Origin: Acanthochlamys bracteata
Taxonomy: Eukaryota > Streptophyta > Magnoliopsida > Pandanales > Velloziaceae
Assembly: GCA_019914995.1 (NCBI GenBank)
Contig: CM034134.1
Span: 1,134,145-1,198,144 of the forward strand
Direction: 5' to 3'
DNA: 64,000 nt
The translations under genes and the position numbers were made by a program. This document shows, piece after piece, positions 24,969-35,516 of this stretch. Every line of letters starts with the position of its first letter. Position 1 is the stretch's first letter. The notes under the pieces are model-generated. The model did no database searches, had not been told where the DNA came from, and saw nothing but the letters and a program-made list of their open reading frames with translations.

Positions 24969-25187
24969 CTAGTTAGCCGAAACGGTGTAGATCTGGACGC
25001 TAATAGCGATGAGAAAAATAGTAATAAGATCGAAATAAATAACGGCATAAACAAGAATCGATATCCCATAGATCTGCATGTTACCAAACTCAACAAATAT
25101 GTTTTTTTCTGGTAACTGGAATAGCAACCATAGCGCCAACAGTACGAACATCACCACTGCAGTTGCCACCGGCCCCTAATCCGCCAT
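24969..25187 (-). pseudogene. DUF3339 small membrane protein fragment inside the Pack-hAT
   Basis: Reading from ATG at 25187 gives MAD, then TAG, then GPVATAVVMFVLLALWLLFQLP, then VEFGNMQ, ILVYAVIYF, LITIFLIAI and IYT, ending at a TAG at 24969. This matches the plant DUF3339 family over nearly its whole ~69-residue length (two membrane helices, conserved LLFQLP and VEFGNM motifs). The family's Trp4 (MADWGP) is replaced by the stop, a TGG to TAG change at 25176-25178; a downstream Met at residue 13 could in principle restart. Family function is unknown. About 350 bp of apparent upstream DNA (25188-25540) and the 3' flank were probably carried along. It is likely non-functional. Confidence 0.82.
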
Positions 25188-25560
25188 TGCGATTCTTCAA
25201 ACCAAAATCTTGAAAAATGGAAGAATAAGAGTTTAACGAAGAAGAAGAAAAGAAACAATGAGTAGAAGATTTTTTTGATTAGTTAAATGAAGCGAGAGTG
25301 TTTTGGAAACAAACATTAACTGCACGTGGAAAGAGATGAACGATTTGCGGTGTTGAATTTTTCTTTTGTTTAGATTTGTTTGTTATCCATCTTATCAAAA
25401 TCAAGTACTGTGTATTAAATTTCCCACTCAATTAATGTCATGTCACATCTTTTTTTTTCTCTTCATTGCTCCCTCTCACCCACACCTGTAGGTTTGACTT
25501 TTTCTTGCTTCAAATTTTCAAAACACGAAAGCTAAGAAATCTTTTCTTCGCACAACTGCG

Positions 25561-25875
25561 GTGCTAACTCTTAGTAGCAGCAAAAGAGCTAAGCTCGTTC
25601 TCTTCACCGTTACCTTCTCCTTCCTTCTTGATTTTGTTCTTTCCAAATATGAAAACATTGAACAACTCGAGCAAATAACAACGACAATGGACATTTTCGC
25701 TCAGCACTGTTTAGCAACTCTCTATCCTGACATTTGCCTCTCAACAATCTCAAACATCTCTGATCTTTACACCAAATCTCTCCCCGACATTATCTCTTCC
25801 ATCGTTACCAAAACAGTTACCGAAGTCCGTCTCGCTACACGCCATTGCTCCGATAGTGGGCGTCATCTTTGTTGA
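25561..25875 (+). pseudogene. Pectinesterase inhibitor/pectinesterase N-terminal fragment
   Basis: About 104 codons are open. An N-terminal hydrophobic segment (LVLFTVTFSFLLDFVLS) is followed by IFAQHCLATLYPDICLSTIS, the signature of the plant PMEI domain as found in PMEI proteins and in the pro-region of type I pectinesterases. The reading ends shortly after TRHCSDSGRHLC, where the element's GC-rich end begins. The remaining helices and any catalytic domain are absent, and no ATG begins the reading (a GTG lies at 25561). It is read as a captured first-exon fragment inside the Pack-hAT. Confidence 0.72.
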
Positions 25876-26308
25876 ATTCGCTAGCATCGTTCCGGTAGGA
25901 CAGCGATCTGGCGGTCCGACCTGCTGAACCGGCCGGTCGAACCGCGAACCGTCAACCTGGAAAGAATTTCGGGTCGACATCCGGGTCGGGTCTGCCAACT
26001 TTGTTTCAAGCATCTCCATCATCTATTTCTTTGAAAGAATTTTAATTAATCGAATCATTTGAATTGATTTCTGACTAAAATGGTATACCAAACTATTTCT
26101 AATGATGTGATCTACGACTTAAAATATTAATCGTTCCTGTATATAGTTAGAAAGATTGTAATAATTGGAAAGTAATTTCCTGTATGAACTTGTACCAATC
26201 CATTTTTTAACTTTCCATTGTCTTTGCCATCGTTCATACGCTAATAATGTTTTTTTTTTATCCGAAAGTGACTTTCTATCCCTTCCGTTTAAATTATTTT
26301 TTCTAAGA

Positions 26309-26568
26309 ATGTGTTTCAAATATACGTAATTGAGTTTCACAAATTGAATTTCGGAAAAGTGAAATTGAATTTTGTGAAAGTGAAATTCAGATGGAAACAT
26401 AATTCCTAATGACATTTGAAACAAGTGAAGTAAAATTTGAAATTAAATTTTAATAGAAATAGATTTCGATATGAAAGTGAAATTTTGAGTGACAATTGAA
26501 ACACGTCAAGTGACCGATTTTAAAATTTAGAAAGAGGAAACGAAGTTCCGTGTATTTAAAACAAACTC
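26309..26568. mobile_element. Tourist-like MITE, diverged copy
   Basis: The left end GTGTTTCAAATATACGTAAT resembles the left end of the elements at 30440 and 60333 (GTGTTTCAAATATCCGTAAC). The right part, TCCGTGTATTTAAAACA, is an eroded mirror of it. The body repeats GTGAAATT-type words, as in the other copies. Confidence 0.5.
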
Positions 26569-27049
26569 CAAGTGATTTTAAATATTATTTATAATAATTT
26601 ATTTTTTAGATATTTATTTACAATAAAATAATTTTTTAATATATCAAAGTTTTCTATGACATCATAATTATTATCGTTTTCAACATTATTTATTCTCAAC
26701 GTAATCTTACAACTTATGAGTGAATCTAAAATTTGCAAACCGGAGCTGGAATTTCAAAAAAAACTCTCTAAATGTTCTATACAAAATTTCAATGTGAGAG
26801 TTGTCTCCCCTTAAGTATCATATGCGTTGGCTTTTATGAATTTTTTTGAAACTCATCAAATTCAACTAAATAAAACATAACATCTTTATAGGCACAAAAT
26901 AAAACTCATCAAATTTTTTTTAATTTTCATCATAGCATCCAAGGAGTTTTTTTTTCAAGATTTTATAGGAACCAAAATTTATCATGATCTACCAAAATAT
27001 AGCAAAACATATAGTCACATGCCATTCTTATAAATATATATGTACATAT

Positions 27050-27375
27050 GTTGATCAAATATGGCAGATGAAAATTTTAAATTTAATTTTTACTATTAGA
27101 TATGAAAAATTATGAGTTACAAATATATTAAAAAATTTTAGCCCAATTAAAATAAAAATAGATCTTTGTAAAAGTCTTAATCAAAATAACATAAGATGAA
27201 ATATATATCATGTTAATTTTACTTTTTACGTTATTTTGATAGAAAACTTTTATAAAAATCAATTTCTATTTCGATTGAATTGAAAATTCATGAACATATT
27301 TTTAACTCATAATTTTTCATATTTAAATATAAAAATTAAATTTAGAGATATTATTAGCTATTTTTGGCCCGCATA
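27050..27375. repeat. Long foldback (inverted repeat) upstream of the MACPF gene
   Basis: Two arms of about 150 bp, 27050-27200 and 27210-27375, are reverse complements of each other with scattered mismatches and a loop of only about 10 bp. Paired words include ATGAAAAATTATGAGTTA with TAACTCATAATTTTTCAT and ATCAAAATAAC with GTTATTTTGAT. The outermost words ACATATG and CATATGT also pair. It is probably a foldback MITE. The ATG of the MACPF gene is 225 bp downstream. Confidence 0.8.
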
Positions 27376-27599
27376 TGTTTTTAGGGATAACATTTGCCTA
27401 TATTTTATACCCAAAATATAGTTTACTTGTAGTGAAATTTTGTTACACTTTCCAAAACATATTTAAATCCTCACATCTACAGTTATTACTTGTTGTTGAG
27501 TCCATAGCTGTGTTGCCAAGTCTTCCCTCTCTCTTTCCATTTGACATTTTCCTTCAAAGAAAACCCAGTAATCAACAACGACCCCGTTCGTCTTCTACC

Positions 27600-30500
27600 A
27601 TGTCCAAGAAGAAGATGAAGAACAATAGTAGTAATAGTGCTGCGGAAGCTATAGAGAAGGCATTGGATTGCTTAGGGAAAGGTTTTGATATTGCTTCTGA
27701 TTTCAAGGCAAAGAACTGCAAGGGAGGAGACGGCAAGCTTCTGAAACTTAGTCAAGAATCTGCAGAGCTTGTTGTTCCCGGATTCGGGTCTGTTAATGGT
27801 GTTTCTGTTGATATCAAGTGTGATAAAGGGGATACAATCAGATTCAAGTCTGATATTCTCGAGTTTGATCAGGTAATTCTTCGAATTTTTTTTTCCCCAC
27901 AGAAATTTACGTATCTGTTTTTTTTTAATCCAAAAAAAGTTTTTCTTTTGGGAATTGATGCCTTTTTCTTGTTGGCTTTTAAGAATATTATTATCTTGTT
28001 CACATTATTGTTCTTGTTAAATTGTTTTATGAGTTTTTATTTTTAAAATTTTTTTTGGCGATATCTTTAAACAGGAATTTTTTTTTTTTTTTGAGGAATG
28101 CATCGTTAGCCAGCTTTTCATTAATTACTGTATTGCGGATTAGATTTTTTTTCTTTTTTGATTTCTTGTTAATTTTGTTTATGTGAGAACTTCTCGTCTT
28201 GCTTTGGATCTTTGGAAAATTTCCTTGTTTCACATTTAAGAACTAAATTGCGTTGTCTTTTACAAGAACGTCAAACGTCACCTACACATTTCTTTCATAT
28301 TAAATTTCATAAACATTTATAAAATGTTGAAAATTGTTGTTGATGACTAAGGACTGTTACGCACTATTTTTTAATAAATTTGTATTTATACTTTTATTTG
28401 ATATATTTTTTAATAATATTTATAAAATTTTTAATAAAAACAAAATATTGTAATTATTTATTGAAGTAAAAAAATCATTTTAAAAAAAATTATAAAATAT
28501 AATTTATTTCAAAAAAATTTTATTTTATAAACACTTTCAAATTTCCTCATAGATCATATTTATGATCCACGTTGACTTCGAACCGAAATTTTGCTATGAA
28601 TTTCACTCTATTTGGAAAATTGTACTCCAGATGTCGAAACTAATGAACCATCGTAATGCAATCAGCGGTCGAATCCCCTCCGGATTGTTCAACGCGGTGT
28701 TCGGGTTCAACGGTAACTCATGGGCTCAAGATGCATGCGATACTAAGTATTTGGGGATGGATGGATACTTCATCTCCCTCTTCCACCTTCATATAGATCG
28801 CCGGCCGATTGCACTCTCCGATCATATTATAAGTGCAATCCCATTGACGTGGGACCCATTTGCTCTTGCGAGGTATAATATTTTTTTCGTGCTTGTTTGG
28901 GATTGTTTCTTTAAGTGCATGTCTATTTCTATTTCAACTTCTCGTTTTCTAAAATATTCTAAAGTATTATAAATTTTTCTATAAAATTTGAAAATATAGA
29001 TAAATTGTGTGTTATAAAATTTTTATATATAGCTTAGTGCTGAAACTCTTTAAATTAAAAAAAAATTTATTTTAAGTAACTCTAAATGAACCCTTATGTT
29101 TTTCTGATCGAGTATGTAAATAGTACCCTATAATTTTGTGACCTTAACTATGGACTAATGCTATATAATAAAAATTTAAAAGTCAAGAGGAAAATTTCTG
29201 CTTAAATACATTAATTATAAAAATGGTAGCATATTCTTCAAATGTTCGTAGTTCAAAGTCAACTACTATTTTCATGATCAATTGTTTGACTTTTCTAATA
29301 TGAGAAGATCTAAAGTGTTGGTAGGTGCTTATTTGTTTGGTCTTACAATTCCTTTTAACTATTGACTATTACCATTATTTCTGATTATTTAGTTGCAAAT
29401 TGCGATAATTTAATTAGCTTCATTCTTTATAATAATGTTCTTAACGACCAAATTGTATGTATTTTTATCCAAGTTCTTTGACATGCTTCCAAGTTAAAAA
29501 TAACTTCGTATTCACTAAGAAATCGTTCGAGAGTGGTTATAAAAGGGACGTTTGAGAGCGCTTATTGAAAAAAAAAAATTTTTAAAAAGAAAAATATTTT
29601 AAAATTTTTTTAAAAATAAGTTTTATTTTTTTTAAATAATAAAATAACTAATAAAAAGATTTACGTCGTAGAATTTTTGGTATTATTAAATTTTTAAAAT
29701 AATTTTGTAGAATATTTTAAAAATTTTATTAGAAAACGTGAAATAAAAATTTGGTGAAAAAAAGCTCTCCCAGATATAGCCAAAATAAATATTTTTCTGA
29801 AAATAATAAAAATTTTCAGAAAATAAATTTGATTCTTTTGACATTAAAAAAAATTATAAGAATTTTATTACGTAAAATTTTTATATTTTATAATTTTTTA
29901 AAAAAATAATAAAAAATTAGAAAATTTATTAGAAAGCATAAAATAAAGCACGCTCTTATAGCGAAATGTGTCTTATTATATTCCTATGGTATTGCATTAG
30001 GATGCCATAGTATTACCTAATTTGAAATATGAGAATAATTGAATAATGTGTTGATTTTGGTTTTGCCAAATAGGTTCATTGAGAAATATGGTACACACAT
30101 TGTGGTTGGGCTAAGAGTTGGAGGACAAGATGTGGTTTATGTGAGGCAAGATAAGTCATCAAACTTGACTCCAACAGAACTCAAACAACATTTGGATCAA
30201 CTTGGTGACCAACTCTTCACTGGCGCTTGCACTTTTCATCCTCTCAATTACAAATCTATAGACAATCATAGACAAAAGGTCATCTCTCTCTCGCCTCTCT
30301 CTCTTTACTTAGAGTGTTTAATTTATTTGGAAGCGAGTTTCTAAAATATAAGTTACTAGAAATGGAATTTACTAGATTAAATTTGGTGAAAATAAACATA
30401 AAAATTCAACCGAAATATTTTTTTTAGCAAGATCGCTTAGGGCGTGTTTCAAATATCCGTAACTGAGTTTCGTGAAAGTGAAAAGTAGAAAGTAAAATTT

Positions 30501-32592
30501 TTTGAAAAATAAAGTAAAAGTAGAGTTCGGTATTTGTGTTTCAATAATTTTTAAAAATGTGTTGAAAATTGAAAGATATAATTGATTCGGAAAGTGTACA
30601 AATAAGAAAATTGAAACTAGAATTTCCCATGTAGAATTGAAGTTCTGAATGTTTTATGTAATTGAAATATACGAACCGTTCGAAATTTAAAATTTGGAGG
30701 AAGAAAGTGAAATTACAGACGTTTGAAATACGCCATTTACATAGAAGTAAACAAGCCCTGTACGTTCACCAATCACTTTAAATTTCACTTTTTTCAAACT
30801 TATTTTTAATATAAAATAAATAAAAATTTTAAAATAAATATTTATCAAAAAAATCAAAATTATTTTGAAAACAAACTATTAATATAAAATTTATTAATAC
30901 ATAATTTTTAAACTCAAGGTAAACACACTCTTAACGTAAGAGCAATGCGACGCATTCAGAATTTAGTCTCACTCAACGTCCAACTAGTGTTATCTCTTCA
31001 GGCTACGACATGCTTCATCTTGAAGTATTGGGGCGCTAGAAAGGTGTTGAACTAGAAGAACTCGTGGGTTTGAACTGGTGTTTCTGCAATGTATCTAATG
31101 AAGCTCTGTTGCAGGTTCCAGAGGCTTTCAAGGTGTTTGATCCTCACCCATTACATATAGAAGGCTTCGTCAGCATCTCATGCAAAGATGTAAGTTCAAC
31201 TCCTTTATTGACACGTTAAACCCAATGCAATTCAAAGCTGCAACAGTCATGCGTTGTTCTATACTAGGGCTTGACAGTGATAAACTCAAGGAGAGGAGGA
31301 GACACCTCAGTGAGCAGCCACTATGAATGGCTCCTCACCGTTCCATCCATGCCGGAAGCCATGGGCTTTACCTTTGTGCCTATCACCTCCCTCCTTAAAG
31401 GCGTCCCCGGCACCGGATTCCTAACGCACGCCATCAATCTGTATCTTCGATGTAGGAATTACAACTGTTTTACCATTTCAATTTTTACGAATTTTTTGAG
31501 TTATTGATTATGTTTTGTTGCAGATAAGCCTTCGGTATCAGAACTGCAATATTTTCTTGATTTTCAGTCGCATAAGATGTGGGCACCAGTGCACAATGAT
31601 TTGCCTCTAGGACCAACTTCAAACAGATCAATTCCAACTCCTTCATTGCATTTCAGTCTCATGGGTCCTAAGCTCTACGTAAACACTTCTCAGGTAATTC
31701 TACTTTCTGTTCTAACGGCGACACTGAATGATTGTTATGACATATGAAGATGCTTGAGAGCCAAAGTAATGTATACGACAATTTCAGGTGATTGTCGGGA
31801 GACAACCGGTCACAGGGATGCGTCTACATCTCGAAGGCAAGAAAAATGACAGGTGACATCAGGTTTCGAACTATCCTAGGCGGGATGACTAAGGCTTTTT
31901 TTCCAAATAGTAAAAAACAATGCCTGAATTAGTGTTAAAAACAAATTATGAATATATTTCTCGGCAGGCTGGCAGTGCATCTACAACACTTGTCTCACAC
32001 ACCTGCATTCATCGGCAAGGACTCGCTGGCGGAGAACCATCCGGTATGGCACGGATCAGAATCGGCTCTTGAGAAACATTATGAACATGTACAATGGAAG
32101 ATGTTCTCCCAAGTCTGTACCGCACCCGTTGAAGAAGACCCTCAGTGGTTACCCTCTGTCAGTGACACAACTTCATACATAGTCACAGGCGCTCAGCTGG
32201 CCATAACCAATCAAGACTCAAAATCTGTACTACATCTTCGGCTCCGTTTTTCTCTAATCACCAACTGCATCACAAGTCAGTTTAAATGGGAGCACTGCAG
32301 TTGTAGCACATTACGTAAGTCGAGCTTTTTAGCGGCATTATCAGGTAACATTGAAAAAGAAAGAGGCCAACAGCAAGAATCACCTGAGTTCATTATAGAT
32401 TCTGGTGTGTTCCATGGAAGACCGCCGGTGCCCGTACAAGCAAAGAAGCTGTTGAAGTTTGTTGATACTACAGAGACATGTAAAGGCCCACAAGACACAC
32501 CTGGATACTGGCTAGTCACCGGAGCAAAACTTGATGTAGAGAAAGGGAAGATTGGAATCCATGTCAAGTTTTCGATTCTAACTCCAGTTTAG
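27600..32592 (+). CDS. MACPF-domain protein of the CAD1/NSL1 family (8 exons)
   Basis: Exons are 27600-27872, 28631-28872, 30074-30278, 31115-31189, 31268-31451, 31524-31693, 31788-31852 and 31968-32592; all are GT-AG and in frame, giving 612 aa, normal for the family. The first in-frame ATG matching the family N-terminus (AAEAIEKALDCLGKGFDIA) was chosen; an ORF extending upstream lacks similarity. SGRIPSGLFNAVFGFNG and the MACPF signature EKYGTHIVVG begin the perforin-like domain. GGQDVVYVRQD and, in exon 5, SVSSHYEWLLTVP follow; exon 8 contains the conserved C-terminal region. Plant members (CAD1, NSL1 and At1g14780/At4g24290-like proteins) restrain salicylate-linked cell death and immunity; pore formation has not been shown for them. 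Its closest relatives seem to be At1g14780/At4g24290-like. Introns 1-3 carry AT-rich MITEs. No breaks were found. Confidence 0.94.
28310..28550. mobile_element. AT-rich MITE in MACPF intron 1
   Basis: ATAAACATTTATAAAATGTTG on the left and TTTTATAAACACTTTCAAATT on the right bracket an A/T-run core like that of the other small AT-rich elements. The ends are degenerate and target repeats are not clear. Confidence 0.35.
29545..29770. mobile_element. AT-rich MITE in MACPF intron 2
   Basis: Left GGGACGTTTGAGAGCGCTTA; right end, reverse-complemented, ATCTGGGAGAGCTTTTTTTC. Interior A/T runs with no ORF. Related to the elements at 22363 and 59053. A second decayed AT-rich element may follow at 29775-29960 (it ends AAGCACGCTCTTATAG). 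Confidence 0.45.
30440..30735. mobile_element. Tourist-like MITE in MACPF intron 3
   Basis: Begins GGGCGTGTTTCAAATATCCG and ends ACGTTTGAAATACGCC, near-mirror ends. It is about 295 bp, the same length and internal text as the copy at 60333-60627 (GTAACTGAGTTTCGTG, AGTGTACAAATA, GTAGAATTGAAGTTCTGAAT). Confidence 0.7.
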
Positions 32593-33183
32593 ATACTGAA
32601 GAAAACAATATTTTTTATTTGCTGCTTTTGAAGGAAATTAAAGAAAGAAAACAGAAATACAAGTACATGTAAGTATTTTGTTTTACAAAGATGTATAGCA
32701 CAAATCTGTAACTTCATTTCGCAACAAGTGGAAGGTACAGGAAAGAATTTGGTCACGCGTTAGTTACACTTACGTAGAAAATAAAATGTTCAAAAGATGG
32801 ACAGAGCGAGCAACACTAGAAAGTGCAAGACTTTGATCATCTGCTAGCAAAAGGTTCTTCCAATACGGAACAACTGTTGCACCTGGCAGAAGAAAGAGTA
32901 TCAAGATTGCAAATGTTAGCTCCTGTTCAAGAACATTCATGCACGAAGTTGATCTTAATCTCTTAGAGTAATATCGACAAGTAATTTCCAAAAGAATATA
33001 TCTGCTTCATGCTGAATTGAATGTACTAAAATATCCTGATTCAAGAAAAAGCAGCTTGAGGACGATGCATATAAAAGGCAGCCACTCATCTCAGCATGTT
33101 CTTTCATGCTGGAAATCTCTCTTTAGTAACTTTGAATCATCAGATGCAACAAGCAATCAAAACATCTAAACTGTTCCCACATT
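32593..33183. other. Convergent 3' ends of the MACPF and TBL genes
   Basis: The two genes face each other across 591 bp that should hold both 3' UTRs. No ORF of interest and no transposon ends are seen. Confidence 0.55.
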
Positions 33184-35516
33184 TTAGTAAGTCAATAGCT
33201 GCGCAGCGAGAATTTCATTCCATGTATCAGGTATTCCAGGAAGGCACCAGTGCAAACAGTCATGTACACCATTTGATGATTTAATACTGAATCTTGATAT
33301 ATGGGCTTCATCTCGCAGTTGTGACAAAGCATTGATATCCAGTAGTCTAACCCTAGTCCCTTTAACTGCACCTTCAGCATCAACGTCGCTCGAACCATCC
33401 TGTATGACTTCACTTCCACCTCGCAGCGGATTCATATTATCACAGCTTCCACCAGAATTCCAGTCCCCACCAACAAAATGTCTTGGTGAAATTGTTCTGA
33501 AGAATGCCCTCAAATGTGGATGATACGGAAGCTTCGTATCAAGCCACTTGACTATGCTGTGAACAGTGAGATTCTTGGCATGCCAAATCCCCAATAACTT
33601 CTTATCAATTACAGGTTTTCCATCCGTATACATTATCCAATGGTTCCCATTAATCTTCCCTCTATTCCAATGGTGCCCAGTGTTAAGAACAAGAACATCA
33701 AACTTATGGAGGTACTTCACCAAAAATGTGACAGGCCTGTCAAGATGCATAGCGAAACTGATAGTAGAATCTGCAGATTTTAGGGGCTGTAATTCACAAA
33801 GGCTGGCAGACCAATAGAACAGGATTGTAGTATTTGTCCTTGGAAATTTGAAAGCCCAGCCATCTGGTCTTAATGAGCCACGTCTTTTTACAAGACCGTA
33901 TTCTTTTCCAACGTCTTTCACCTCAGGACTATATTTACCACCAGTAACCATGCACATTAGAGATTGAAACTGTTGTCTTCCTAGAGAATCTCCAATGAAC
34001 GCTATTGTTCTATCTTTCATCCTGGAAATTAGAGAAAAAGAAACTCAAACATCAAGCTATAGAGAACAAACTTTGTAACATGAAGAGAACAATGAACAAT
34101 TGTTGGTAAACACACCTTCGCAAGAATTCAGATCCTTCAAACTCTGGCATAATACAACCTTCTGGCTGCCATCTAAAATTCTCATATGAGAAATCTGGCC
34201 GTTTCATCAATCTACATGCCCACATCCCTGAAAGCCACTGTTTACAGCCAAAACCTGAATAAAGTGGCCTCCTGCTGTCCGCAACCCATTTTCCCTTTGC
34301 ATAATTACAAACTACAAGCATATGAAACATAGTTCTTAAGGATTTATTAAAAAAAAAAAATAAATATCTTAAAGATGAGCTTCTGACTTAGTGGTGAATG
34401 AGCATAGTACATAAGGGTGTTGACGTATCTAGAGAAAATCAATCATCAGCAGACCCAGTATAATAACAGTTTAAGTGATTGTAGCCCTAACAAATAGCTA
34501 AAGTAAATGATTAAAGAAAAGCACAGTATTATAGGCAAAGAAAAGGAAGCTTGAACAGATAGCTCAAGAATTCCTCCTTTGATAAACAAAAAGCGAGCTA
34601 CAGTGGATTGTATTTGCTAATAATGTTCTTTTAATAAAAAAGTCCGCTGAAAAAAGAGCCCTTCCATGATTTCTGAAGTAGTATTGGATTTATCTCCAAA
34701 GAGCATCAAGATGTTGTTACCAATAAATTTAACTGCTTCAACGTAGATAAGGTTGTTTTATTTAAGTAAGAGCAGGAATAGCTGTATTTTCAATTAATCA
34801 AATGTGAGTTAACCGGTTTCAACAAAGCATCAGAACCATACCTCAGATCTAAATCACTATTTGTATTAGTTGGAGAACAATTTTGAGAATCATTAGTTTT
34901 AACCTACTTCGTATAGGAAAAACATAAAGAAACACTAAAATAAGACAGTGCACACGACGAAAACATAAAATTCAACATCTAAATACAATTTCATCTTTTC
35001 ACAGTTATATTAATATATGATATAAAAAATGGAGAAGGAAACTATATAAATCAACCCAAAATGATAATGGATATAATAGTACCTTTATCAGCAGACACCG
35101 ATGTTAGATTACTTTGCTCATTTTCTTTCATTATGGTGTTTGGCCGTGTGTTAATTGGTGGAGGCCTAACTGGCTCCAACTGTTGCATTGTCAAATTTAT
35201 AGTTGATAGTGACAAGTGCTTGTCTGCAGACAACAGTTCATGTACGGACTTGTCCCTAGAAGTAGTTTCACTTGACGAAACTACCATAAGAGAGTATTAG
35301 AAATGAATGATGGAGAACTAGATTCTCACAAGGACGTAATAATGATGATAATTACTTACTGGGAGAAACCTTAATTTGTTTAAGAGGTGGAAAAACAGAG
35401 GTCGCAACTGGTTTCTCCAATGCCCAAAGGACAAGAGTTGCGCAACTCAGAGAAATGAGAAGTAAAGAAATCCTTTTGTCTCTTAATAAATTAAGAAGAA
35501 TGATACTTTTCATCAT
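33184..35516 (-). CDS. Trichome birefringence-like polysaccharide O-acetyltransferase (TBL14/15/16 group)
   Basis: Coding exons in gene order are 35516-35360, 35280-35083, 34311-34116 and 34021-33184; the junctions keep frame and give 462 aa. The N-terminus from [15 protein letters not shown] has a hydrophobic segment ([18 protein letters not shown]) acting as a Golgi signal anchor, then a Ser/Pro-rich stem. The PMR5N part ([37 protein letters not shown]) precedes the catalytic region with the GDS motif ([14 protein letters not shown]), NTGHHWNRG and the C-terminal DxxH motif ([14 protein letters not shown]). TBL proteins transfer acetyl groups to xylan, pectin or other wall polymers in the Golgi; the substrate here is unknown. 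An ORF extends upstream of 35516 without family similarity, so the tandem ATGs at 35516 and 35513 are taken as the start. Non-coding leader exons probably lie between 35520 and 37200. Confidence 0.93.

Larger units (their letters stand above)
24637..26003. mobile_element. Pack-hAT: hAT-like element carrying two host gene fragments
   Basis: This 1367-bp element starts CATAGTTAGCAGATCCGGAC. Its right end, reverse-complemented, reads CAAAGTTGGCAGACCCGACC. A perfect 8-bp repeat TTTCAAGC flanks it (24629-24636 and 26004-26011). GC-rich subterminal DNA with CCGG, GACCCGG and CCGGCCGGTCG motifs at 24650-24800 and 25890-25990 matches the CATAG-ended family found at 5256, 6093, 37700 and 61591. Instead of the family's AT-rich core, the interior holds a DUF3339 gene copy (minus strand) and a pectinesterase-type N-terminus (plus strand), arranged back to back. 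No transposase is encoded, so movement would depend on an autonomous hAT elsewhere. Confidence 0.82.
26012..27599. other. Intergenic DNA upstream of the MACPF gene
   Basis: AT-rich, with no gene. It contains a Tourist-like element (about 26309-26568) and a long foldback (27050-27375). The MACPF promoter and leader lie in the last 225 bp, so the foldback sits just outside the core promoter. Confidence 0.5.

Noticed and set aside
33192-33523. Several ORFs overlapping the TBL last exon on other frames
   Set aside because: Shadows of the TBL coding exon, which has clear GDS and DxxH motifs.
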